Positions 43,627-52,799 of a stretch of 64,000 nt of DNA are shown here, piece after piece (the stretch's first letter is position 1; the number at the start of each line of letters is the position of its first letter). The notes under the pieces are model-generated. The model saw nothing but the letters and a program-made list of their open reading frames with translations. It ran no database searches and was not told where the DNA came from. The stretch is from Linnemannia schmuckeri. Taxonomy: Eukaryota > Mortierellomycota > Mortierellomycetes > Mortierellales > Mortierellaceae. The stretch spans positions 2,852,001 to 2,916,000 of the forward strand of contig JANATG010000001.1 of the NCBI GenBank assembly GCA_029449235.1, given 5' to 3'. A program made the position numbers and the translations under genes.

Positions 43627-44392
43627 TTGATTCCCTCCTGTCTTGTTGTTTAGTCAATATAGCTTGGCGCACTTGTTAATCTTTTTTTATGCTTGTATGA
43701 GAGCCATGAGACACACTTGGTGTGAACTGTGCCTGGATTTCGACTTTTGATCGACGTGTGCAGGACACAGCTTTTTTTGAATTCCACGCTTAAGCCAATG
43801 ACAAAGTATTGCAATCAGCTCTACAAGAATAAAAACATTCCCCTTAATACTGCGTTGTCGCGTAGGACGCAAACCTAGGCTGTCGCAAACACAAGAACGT
43901 GTTTTTTTTTGGTGTATCTACGGAAGGACTTGACCATCGTAAAAAAAAAACGAAGAAACATATCACCGTGTCATTTCTTCAAGCTATCGGCGCAATTATC
44001 CGAGAAGAAGTCAGGAGAGATAGCCTCAAGGGTAGCCGGGAGGGAAGTTTTTCGGCGAAATTTGACTTGTTTGCATGAAGAATGCATACTTTGAGATCCC
44101 TGCTTTTTCTCTTCCGATGAATTGTGTCACAGAGGAGTGCCTCCTTCAGATCCCAGGCCTCCTTTCATCACTGAAAGTTGAGGGGAATCGGAACAGAGTA
44201 CTGTTGCTGAGATAGAAGGAGTAAATGCATCGCCTTCCCCTCCCCCTTTTTTTTGTACGAGATAAAACTGATGAGAGCATGTACAAACAAAAGCAAGGGA
44301 GTAGGACACTAAGAAGACACGCATTATACACCACTTGAATTATTTCATTGGCCAACGACAAACGACAGCAGTAGCAAGACAAATACTTTTCA
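43627..44392. other. Spacer upstream of the secreted-protein gene
   Basis: No gene seen. Short T- and A-runs only. This is the boundary between the F-box block and the small secreted protein. Confidence 0.4.
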
Positions 44393-44400
44393 TATAAATA
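44347..44400 (+). promoter_or_regulatory. CCAAT (reverse) and TATA box of the secreted-protein gene
   Basis: ATTGG at 44347-44351 (a CCAAT box in reverse) is followed by TATAAATA at 44393-44400, about 123 bp before the ATG. A CT/CA-rich leader follows. This is the cleanest core promoter in the window. Confidence 0.6.
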
Positions 44401-44522
44401 ATGAGCAGCGCGTTGTCATTTTTTCAGTCCCTCATCACACTCACGCTCTCGTTTACCAACCTCCCACTCCCAAACACATATCCAAGCCTTCTCTCGCGAA
44501 CATCCAAGAACACCAGCAAACG

Positions 44523-44909
44523 ATGGTCTTCTCCGTGACCCGCCGCTCCTTCACCTTGGCCACCGCTGCCGTCCTCGCCATGGTTGTCCTCAGTGCCTCC
44601 TCAACAAGTGCCGCCCCAGCTGCCCCAGCTGCCTCCGTGGTTGACGAAGCGCTTTACAACCAAGACTTTTTCCTTGGTACCTTCCTCGGCCAAGAAGCCC
44701 CCGAGCCTCTGGTTCATGGTGGACTGGATGGCAACCAGGACAAACTGGATGAAAAACCCTATTCTCCCCACCCTGAATATATTTCTGCCGATGACAAAGC
44801 TGTGTACAACGCTGGGTATCTCATTGGCTATTATGGCACCACAGTTGCTCCAGAAAGCTTTGTCGATGGAGGTATCAATGGCGCCAAGTACGGGTCCGGC
44901 CAGGCTTAA
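44523..44909 (+). CDS. Small secreted protein with two 30-residue tandem repeats
   Basis: An intronless frame of 128 residues. Residues 1-29 form a signal peptide (RRSFTLATAAVLAMVVLSAS followed by small residues). An Ala/Pro linker follows. Two related repeats, at residues 41-70 and 91-120, begin DEALYNQDFFLGTF and DKAVYNAGYLIGYY. They share APE-x-x-V-x-GG-x-x-G endings and are exactly 50 residues apart. There is no Cys in the mature part. I do not recognise the family. A secreted structural or effector-like role is possible, but nothing proves it. Strong promoter elements and a C/G-ending codon bias suggest real expression. Confidence 0.7.
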   Translation: MVFSVTRRSFTLATAAVLAMVVLSASSTSAAPAAPAASVVDEALYNQDFFLGTFLGQEAPEPLVHGGLDGNQDKLDEKPYSPHPEYISADDKAVYNAGYLIGYYGTTVAPESFVDGGINGAKYGSGQA

Positions 44910-45084
44910 TTGATAATTTTTTTTTCCTCCCCCATTCGGCCGGTGAAACTTTGCCTGCATCCTGGCTACACCTTGGCCCCTCCCTCTGCCATAGAATCTT
45001 GATAAAGAGTGCACTTCATTCCCCTTTTACCAATTTTATTGTCTACCTTAATACAATCCATATGCTTTTATCTTAATTTGTGTC

Positions 45085-45635
45085 AAACAGAGCGGCCATC
45101 TGTCCCCGACTCGAGACTCTTGAGATTAAGCCGGGGTGCTACACGACTGTGACGCCGTTTGTGGGCAAAAACAGCAGCACGGAAATTGGCTACGATCATC
45201 TTCATTCGTTACAGTCATGGGTGGATTCGTCTTGCTCTCGAGACTATACCAGCTCAAGCAACTGACGATCAATGGTTGTACTTAGGGATATCGACTGATT
45301 GCAGGGACTTTGATATCAACTGGATCGCCAAGTCTGGCCGACGGCCTTTGAAGGCAAGGCTGCAGCGACGAGCAGAGTTGGTACAATGAAGTTCTTATTT
45401 GTCTACGGAACGACAGTTGGAGAGCATGCGGCCGATCTTGCCAGCTCCTGCTGTTGGTAGAAAAGATCGTGAACAGAAAGTTGAACGGGGAGTCGATCGT
45501 GTGCTCTTTCAGGAGGTTGGTTTGTTATGGAGTGCGAAGAGGATGGCGGAGGAGTATGTTAATACGGTTGCGGACCAGTTTGAGTATTCTCCGTCACTTA
45601 AGATAGTATCGCTGGAAGGCGTTCGTGATTTTTGA
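45085..45635 (+). pseudogene. 3'-terminal F-box/LRR fragment, subfamily B
   Basis: It encodes the end of a subfamily B protein in broken frames: ICPRLETLEIKPGCYTTV; RLYQLKQLTINGC then TAG; CRDFDINWIAKSGRRPLKAR then a stop near 45387-45389; and LFQEVGLLWSAKRMAEEYVN to 45635. These match CPLLQVLEVYGPEV, VDVDWMVASGYSDERRQ and YQLRHLGHKMDVILVLEEM of the gene at 50548-52578. No F-box. Confidence 0.65.
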
Positions 45636-46356
45636 TGTGCTTGTGAGATGCTGCTTCGTGCGAAGTTTCCCAGTGAGAAGGTGCGATGGATCCGTGACTT
45701 TTTTTGTCCGGCTCGGTAAGAAACAGAAAAAAAAGCCCCATTGTAGGTTCAGCGCATTCAATGGTGCTCTGAAAAAGCTCTTTCGACCTGTGGAGCGTAA
45801 AGATATGCTCGGAATATTTGGTTGCTGGGTTAAGGGGTTTGGGTTTGTTGTTGAGAGGATCAAAGGGGTTGAATGTCGACGATGTCCGTGTCCGGCCGAA
45901 TCGTACGACACCGGTAGCAGACATGGACTTCGACCACGGGAGCTAAGGGTGTTTTCTACATAGCTTTATCAGGTAGGGTTTTTTCTGGCGTTCGTTGTTG
46001 CTTTTTACTCTTGTTCTGTTTCTGCTTGTTTATTTTCATAAAAGTACAGGGATTGAAGAAAGAAAAAGTGTATAAAGTATGAGTGAATGAAAGAGTGCGG
46101 TAATAAAACTACAAAAAATATGAACATAAATGAATAAAATGGAACGCAAAAGGTGCTGTAAGTGAAAGAGAGAGAAAGAAAGAGAGGCAGGAGAAGAGAA
46201 GGTGTTCTGGAGAATTGAAAATGAGCCGGTATCCTTGACGATATTACTCCTGTATGAACCACAACCACTTCCGTTTCTTCATCCGGTGTATGGCTAAGAA
46301 GAAAGAAGGGAATCACTACCCAACTCTACCCCCGCATCAGAAAACAACTCGAAGCT
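45636..46356. other. Spacer, no gene supported
   Basis: Overlapping frames at 45594-45963 on both strands lack family sequence or clear composition. The rest is AT-rich and probably contains the 3'UTR of the RRM gene. Confidence 0.4.
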
Positions 46357-46905
46357 TTACTCGCGGTCGGCAGCATCACCGCGGGGACGGAACTGGCGAT
46401 CACCACCTTCACGGCGGGGACGGAACTGACGATCACCGCCCTCGCGACGGGGACGGAACTGACGTTCGCCTCCCTCCCTGTTGTTGTTGTACTCGCGACG
46501 AGGACGGAACTCACGGTCGCCACCTTCTCTGTTGTTGTTGAACTCACGACGGGGACGGAACTCTCCGCGGGGGCGATCCTCACGGGGGTTGGCGGGGTCG
46601 ACACGGAGCTCTCTGCCGTTGAATTCTCTGCCGTTGGTCTCCTTGACGAGCTTGTCAGCCTCGGTCTCGTCGAGCTCGATGAAGCCGTAGCCCTTGGTAC
46701 GTCCCTGGGGGTCCTTGGGGAAGTAGACGTCGGTGAGGGTGCCGTACTGACCAAAGAACTCCTTGGCCTCGTCGTCGGTGGTGCCCCAGGCGATGTTTCC
46801 GATAAAGAGCTTCTTGGTAGCATAACCGCGGGCAGCCAAGGTGTTGGTCAGGGCAATGCGGGGTGCCAGGAAGGCGATCTTTGTGAATGCAAGGAGTCCG
46901 GACAT
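46357..46905 (-). CDS. RRM RNA-binding protein with RGG-like tail, probably mitochondrial
   Basis: An intronless frame of 182 residues from MSGLLAFTKIAF. The N-terminus has Arg, hydrophobic and Ser/Thr residues without acids and ends RGYATKK, typical of a mitochondrial presequence. One RRM follows: RNP2 LFIGNI (residues 33-38) and RNP1 KGYGFIEL (71-78). The C-terminal third is a tandem array of Arg/Gly/Asn units (FRPRREFNNNREGGD, FRPRREGGDRQ) with at least five FRPR(R/G) repeats. This resembles small glycine-rich RNA-binding proteins of plant and fungal mitochondria. Likely role is organellar RNA binding or processing. The start is the first ATG after an in-frame untranslated stretch. Confidence 0.8.
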   Translation of the reverse strand: MSGLLAFTKIAFLAPRIALTNTLAARGYATKKLFIGNIAWGTTDDEAKEFFGQYGTLTDVYFPKDPQGRTKGYGFIELDETEADKLVKETNGREFNGRELRVDPANPREDRPRGEFRPRREFNNNREGGDREFRPRREYNNNREGGERQFRPRREGGDRQFRPRREGGDRQFRPRGDAADRE

Positions 46906-47263
46906 TGTTGTTGTTACGTTGGCTGGGTGAGGGAGGAGTGGGAGATTAGGGGGTAAAGAAGAAAAGGGAAAAGGGAAAGGGAAAAGAGAAGAAAGGAAAA
47001 GAAAGGGACGGGAGGGCCTTGTGCAGAGAGGGACTAGAAAAAATTCAACTTGCGCTTCACTCACCCTCGGTGCTGTTTACCTTTTGCCCTTCGTCTTTTT
47101 TTTTCTTGCCTTTGTTGGACGATGGCAGTCACTCATAGTAGAGGGTTAAGGGGTTTTCAAGCCAATCCAAGGAAAGGACTGCGCTGAATTACTTTTATGC
47201 TCTTTAGAAAAAAAAAAGACGAGTCGCAGAAGACATTTTTTTATCAGACTCTCTTGACCACCC
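46906..47263. promoter_or_regulatory. Divergent promoter region between RRM and SelO genes
   Basis: Purine-rich on the plus strand upstream of the RRM gene, with a T-run near 47097-47105 and an A-run near 47207-47216. It serves both genes. Confidence 0.4.
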
Positions 47264-49852
47264 ATGCTTCGCCTCGGGTCATCACTGGCACCAAGGCACT
47301 CCTTTTTCTTCTCCCCTTCATTCTTTCCTTCTTCTCCTTATCATACTTCTTCTTCTTGCTCTCATTCACTCTCAACAAACATACTCAAAAAACATCACTG
47401 GTACTCAACAACACAGCGGTCTCTTCACACACACACCCCTCTCCTTCCTTCTCGTCCTCACAACTCACCCCTCTCAAGAACTCATAGAGCTCCGCTCCTC
47501 GCAATGACTTCCTGTGCATTTTCTTCCTCACCCTCAGCGCCCGTAGGTATCAAAACCATCGTCCCACCACCACTCCCTAGCCCACGACACCCAGCCCGCT
47601 TTACTTCCTCCCTCCTTTGCGACGAACTCTCGGCTCTCGGTCAGGATGACGACGACGAGGCAGTTCCTGTCCCCGACAACCTCCTAAGCACGCCAAGAAT
47701 GGTTCGCAACGCCGTCTACTCCTTCGTTAATCCTGAGGATCAGTCCAAGAACGCTTTTCTCCTCGGTTGGAACAAGGAGTTTGCCAAAGAGCTTGGTGTC
47801 GATATCAACAAGATCGAACGGTCGCAGTGGTCCGAGCAGGAACTCGATAACCTCGTAAAACTTCTGACAGGCGGTGGACGAAAGATCCCGGCACCGCAAC
47901 GGGACGAAGACGATGCAGGCAAAGGACCTCGAGAGACGCAGCCTTGGGCGCACTGCTATGGTGGACATCAATTTGGATATTATGCTGGACAGCTCGGTGA
48001 CGGAAGAGCTATATCACTCTGTAAGTCATCACCATTACATATGCGCATAGTCTGGTCAACGTGCTTTTTTCTGTCCAAAACCTGCAGGCTGACAAACTTG
48101 TCCAATCATAGATGAGACGGTAAACCCGGCGACAGGACAATCTTGGGAGCTGCAGCTCAAGGGCGCAGGAAAGACACCATACAGTCGTTTCGCTGACGGA
48201 TATGCCGTCCTCCGTTCATCGATCCGTGAATACCTTTGCGCAGAAGGTAACAGTAAAGATCTGCCGTGACACACTCGGCTTTACAAGATCTCGATTATTT
48301 CTGGGACACGAAAACAACAAAAAAAGACGACATTTCACTCACCAGCCTCGTCACTGCATTTTGTTTACATTTATTTATAGCTGTCGCGACATTGGATGTT
48401 GCTTCTTCGCGATCACTGGCAATCATGTCGACGGAGACCATGGTTGTGCGCGAGGAGGGAGGGGAACCCGGATCGATTGTTTGCCGCGTTGCTCCCTCGT
48501 GGATCCGCTTTGGCAGCTTCGAGATCTTCTTCTACCGCAAGGACAGGGTTAATCTCCGACGACTGGCCGAGTACGTCTGCGACGAGGTCTACAGTCTTCC
48601 ACGAGATGATCCTCAGGAAATGGCAGCCTTCAAGGAACAATTCAGAAAAGCCGAGCTTGAGACAATCCCAGAGCCAGAATCAGACGAACCTCGACATGTC
48701 AACGCAGCTGTTGAAGGGGAGGCCCAAGGCGCACCAGCGACGACGAAGCAACCGAAGGCGCTCTATCGCAACCGGTTCGCCAAGATGTTCGAGCAAGTCG
48801 CCTACAAGACGGCGATCATGGTCTCGGGATGGCAAGCGATCGGATTCTGCCACGGAGTGATGAACACGGACAATATGTCGATCCTGGGACTCACAATCGA
48901 CTTCGGCCCATATGCCTTCTTAGACAAGTACGACCCGCTCTTCATCTGCAACCACTCTGACTCTGAAGGACGCTATTCTTTTCAGCAGCAACCGGGTATT
49001 TGTCTTTGGAACTTGGGTCGGTTAGCTTTGACATTGGAAAACTTGATTGGTGCTCAGGAGCGAGTCGATGACCTTGACTGGCTCCATCAACAGGAGACTG
49101 ATACCGAAAAGGAGGAGCGCCTCAAAGAGGGTGCAAAAGACATTGTGGTCGAGATCTTGAACAAGTCCTTCCGGGACGTCTTTTTGAAGGACTACCGTCG
49201 TCGGATGAACGAGAAGATGGGTCTTGGCGGTGCTGATCAAGTCAAAGACGAGGATTTGACCAAGATTGTAGTCCCAGCATTGGCGTGGATGGATGATTAC
49301 GAGGTCGATTACCACCAGTTCTTCCGGGCCTTGGCGGACTATAAGGTTGAAGGAGCAGACACTGTGGACAAGAATGGAGCTCAGATCGAGGCATTAGTCA
49401 AGAGGCTGCTTCCTACGCCTGTCCATCTGGCGCGTGGTAGTGCTGCCGTGGAGGAGATTAAGGGCTGGCTGGAGCCCTATCATCTGCGACTTGTGCAGTC
49501 GAGCGACTTGAAGGACGACCAGACACGTCGGATCAGAATGAACAAGGTTAACCCTGCATTTGTGCTCCGCAACTGGGTCGCTCAGAGGGTTATTGAGCGT
49601 GTCACGGAGAGCGTGATGAAGACCAGAGAAGAATCGATTGAAGAGGACCCGGACAAAAATCTGTTGGATCGTGTTCTCTGGATGTGCCAGCACCCTTTTG
49701 GCGAGGATGCTAGCCAGGCTGATGAGACAACTACGACGGCAGACGGAACTTGCGAGATTAAGAGGAACAATGCTGGACTGGAGGTCTATGGCGAGTATGT
49801 CGGACCTGTGCCTGAGTGGGGTCAAGGCATCCAGTGCAGCTGCAGCTCGTAA
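47264..49852 (+). CDS. selO: Protein AMPylase SelO (selenoprotein O family), Cys form
   Basis: Exons 47264-48020, 48112-48246 and 48381-49852 give 787 residues from the first ATG (MLRLGSSLAPRHS), or 707 from the ATG at 47504. The longer form starts with a plausible mitochondrial presequence (HHWYSTTQRSLH). The pseudokinase fold is clear: AHCYGGHQFGYYAGQLGDGR, ELQLKGAGKTPYSRFADGYA, LRSSIREYLCAE, IVCRVAPSWIRFGSFEIF. The metal-binding segment is FCHGVMNTDNMSILGLTID, with DFG after it. SelO transfers AMP to Ser/Thr/Tyr of target proteins and acts in mitochondrial redox balance. The C-terminus is CSCSS; the TGC-encoded second Cys sits where animal SelO has selenocysteine. Confidence 0.92.
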
Positions 49853-50547
49853 AGCTGAAGACAGAAGCTCGTCCTACCTTTTTCATTTTTGCACATAGAC
49901 CACTTTTTGTATCATATTTATTTGCGACTTCAAGAATAAACAGAAATTACGCCGCCAAATAATGAACGCAAAGGTATTCATGTTTGACGTTGTTGTATCC
50001 CTTTTGACCGTTGGGCTTTCTAGAAATATACGCCGTCCATCGCCTCCAGTCTCCACCAGCAAAGGAGAAACCAGCCGTTTGGTCTGGTCTTGATACTGAG
50101 TAAACCGGAGCGCACCGTTATGCTGTGATCTGCTGTCTGATGTGATCTGTATGGTTTGCTTATGGGCTGGCTATGACTGGCAATTGGCTGCGAGTTGGCT
50201 GCGAGTTGGCGTTGTGAGCTGGCCATGGTTTTTTTATTTGGTATGGGTTGGCGATGTTCGAAATGCAGGAGGCGGTAGGTCTCACCGATAACTTTTGTTT
50301 TTGAATTTCATCATCACAATGTCCACCAATGCTATGGTGCTGGTCTTTATGCAAAGAAAAATTAAAGCAAACGTGCGTTTTGTTTCACTCCCCACTTTCC
50401 TTTCCTCATTTCCACCCTTTCTTAGTCTTTTTTCATTCCAAATTTGTCCACAACTTTATCCGCAATGGTGGAGATGTCTATCAGCTCCGGGAACAACATG
50501 CCATCCCATCGCTTCTTTGTCTCGTGTATCATGTGCTACTCTCAAAA
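49853..50547. other. Convergent 3' region between SelO and F-box gene
   Basis: Contains two copies of a GGCTGCGAGTT-like unit near 50183-50210. No gene seen. Confidence 0.45.
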
Positions 50548-52578
50548 TCAAGAACGCAATACACCTCTCGCGAGCCTTTGGAAGCGCCGCTTCAGAGCTG
50601 GTAAGGAGAAGGGTGAGTGAGAGGCAGACGGGAATGTACGTGTTGTTGGCTGAGGCGTCATCAAAACCTTGCTCTTGACTAGAGGAGGAGGGCTTAATAG
50701 ACGATCGACTTCCTGGTCCAGTGCAAGTCCACGGTACCGCAGACAATAAAACGACACCTCCTCCATCTCTGGCCACACTATATACCCCATCCCGGCGCTA
50801 TGCATCTCCTCCAGCACCAATATGACGTCCATCTTGTGTCCGAGGTGTCTCAACTGGTACATCAATTCTGGCTCTCCATTTCCTGGGGAATCCAGTTGGT
50901 TATTGTTGGACGAGACTTGAGGGATCTGAGCAATACCTGTCTCATGGTTCTTGATAACGTCTTGGATCCCGCTCTTCCAGCTATCCATAACCGCCTGTCG
51001 CACCTGTCGCCTCTCGTCGCTGTATCCTGACGCCACCATCCAGTCAACATCGACTCTCTTAAGCCCCAAATGTGTTGGCTGATGAGCGTCACTGGCCCCG
51101 ACCAGGAGTCGTCGTAAATGTCGGAGTCTCGTCAGAAGGACAAGCCCACTAGACAGATCCAACTTGATCCTGTGTGTCGAGGGGTTAACCCACTCGTCCA
51201 TCTGTACCTCAGGGCCATAGACCTCAAGCACCTGTAGGAGAGGACACACTCGAGAAATGTATCCAAAGACGACCATACTGTTCCTGTTGCCGTCACGGAT
51301 ACAGTTCTGACCGCCTCGGAAGAGTAGTTGTAGTGTCTGAAGCCCTTGACAAGCCCAAACCCTCGGAGGAGCAGCTTGCTCCATAGTCGGCCGTGTGTTT
51401 CCGCTCATATGAATGTCCAGGTGTTGGATTGGCATGTCCGTCAGGGGCGCCTTGAGGTGTACTAGAAACGGCGACTCACAGAGATAGTTGTGCAAGAACT
51501 TGCATTCTCCCAGTAGTTCAAGAGTGGTCAACACGTTCGGCAGCCTGTCCAGAGCCCTGAAAACGTCCGGTGTGAATTGGGCGCCCCGAAAAATCCTGTT
51601 AGTCGCCTGCGGACAGAGCTCCAGGTTGAGTTGGCGTTCAAGAGCCGGGTCGCTGAGACTGGACCTATCCGAGAAATGAAACTTCCAGAGATCCAGCGAG
51701 AGATTACGGATATGTCGAAGTAAACGTGCAGGGTCGTAATAGGGTCCGGGTTTGTAGGGGTACTGCAGCAGCACCAATTTGAGTTCCCTGAGGTGGGGAC
51801 AGATGCCGAGGAACTCCTCGAGACTAGCCTGCGGAATCCAGGCATTGATGATAACGAGGGATCGGAGACGATGTCGAGTGAGAGGCATCATCGTTCCTGT
51901 CGATTCCTCCGTCCATGCTCCAGGAAGTGCCAGGGCGTTCATGGTTCCCGTATGCTGAAAATGAAGCGTCTCGAGGCACGGCAGAGCCTGCATGATGAAT
52001 TTCACACAAAAGTCGTTCTTGGATTTGTATGTGGTGTGTATTTTGAGGATCCGCAGACAAGGGAAATACGACAGAAACCTCTCCATGATAAGTTGCATTG
52101 TGAAGAAGCCTTCCAGAATCAACTGTCGTAGGTCGGGGCTCTTTGTGTTCAACGCAGTGCTGGCGATGCCCCTCCCATTCGCTGGCACAGTCGCCTGACG
52201 GTGGTGTCCGCGTCGAGACGCTGTTGTGGGCGCCAAGTATCGAGAAGCGTGGTTTTCTTTAATGACCTTCCACAGCTTTTCGTCCATGGCAGCTGCAGTC
52301 GGCTTGAGGGACGGTTCACATAAACGACAGCACAGAGTGTCTGCCTTCTGTAGTTTCCGCAGAGCCTTGTCGACTTGGGGATCGAAAAGCGAGCTGACCC
52401 ATTCAAAGACTCTATTGGAGCGGTTCTGGTTGATCAAGAACCACTGCCGACAGACGAGGGGGACGGAAGTGACGAGGGTTTTTGTGTCGACAAAGGTGAA
52501 AATTAGCTCCAGCAGCTCCGGTAGGTCGAGGGGTGATATCTGACGCCTGCCGAGAGGTAGGGGTTCTAAGGATGACAT
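50548..52578 (-). CDS. F-box/LRR protein, subfamily B, outlying copy
   Basis: An intact 676-residue frame from MSSLEPLPLGRR. The F-box is at residues about 16-46 (PLDLPELLELIFTFV, TSVPLVCRQWFLINQNRS). Irregular LRRs follow: LSYFPCLRILKIHTTYKSK, ICPHLRELKLVLLQYP and CPLLQVLEVYGPEVQ. The subfamily C-terminal blocks are VDVDWMVASGYSDERRQ and ELMYQLRHLGHKMDVILVLE. Separated from the main cluster by the RRM and SelO genes. Predicted SCF substrate adaptor. Confidence 0.8.
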   Translation of the reverse strand: MSSLEPLPLGRRQISPLDLPELLELIFTFVDTKTLVTSVPLVCRQWFLINQNRSNRVFEWVSSLFDPQVDKALRKLQKADTLCCRLCEPSLKPTAAAMDEKLWKVIKENHASRYLAPTTASRRGHHRQATVPANGRGIASTALNTKSPDLRQLILEGFFTMQLIMERFLSYFPCLRILKIHTTYKSKNDFCVKFIMQALPCLETLHFQHTGTMNALALPGAWTEESTGTMMPLTRHRLRSLVIINAWIPQASLEEFLGICPHLRELKLVLLQYPYKPGPYYDPARLLRHIRNLSLDLWKFHFSDRSSLSDPALERQLNLELCPQATNRIFRGAQFTPDVFRALDRLPNVLTTLELLGECKFLHNYLCESPFLVHLKAPLTDMPIQHLDIHMSGNTRPTMEQAAPPRVWACQGLQTLQLLFRGGQNCIRDGNRNSMVVFGYISRVCPLLQVLEVYGPEVQMDEWVNPSTHRIKLDLSSGLVLLTRLRHLRRLLVGASDAHQPTHLGLKRVDVDWMVASGYSDERRQVRQAVMDSWKSGIQDVIKNHETGIAQIPQVSSNNNQLDSPGNGEPELMYQLRHLGHKMDVILVLEEMHSAGMGYIVWPEMEEVSFYCLRYRGLALDQEVDRLLSPPPLVKSKVLMTPQPTTRTFPSASHSPFSLPALKRRFQRLARGVLRS

Positions 52579-52651
52579 TACTCCTGTTTGGCTGCTCGCT
52601 ATAGTTGCTTGATGGTTTTACGTCTTTGTCGTTGGTTCCTGAAGTAGGGTG

Positions 52652-52690
52652 AGGTTGAAGTGAGGGAAAGAAGTTGAAGTGAGGGAAAGA
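52652..52690. repeat. Tandem duplicate of a 19-20 bp unit
   Basis: GTTGAAGTGAGGGAAAGAA occurs twice in a row, in the leader of the F-box gene at 50548-52578. Confidence 0.7.
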
Positions 52691-52799
52691 AAAGAAACAA
52701 AATTGGTTGCTATTGTTGACTTGTCGACCTTTGCGCAGTTAGGCATGATCACGAGGGAATACAGAGCGAAATAGGATTAGGCTGAGCAAAGACCGCTTT

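Noticed and set aside
45594..45963. Overlapping frames on both strands after the F-box fragment
   Set aside because: No family similarity, no start context and no splice support.
46326..46823. Ser/Thr/Pro-rich minus frame overlapping the RRM gene
   Set aside because: Alternative frame of the repetitive RRM gene.
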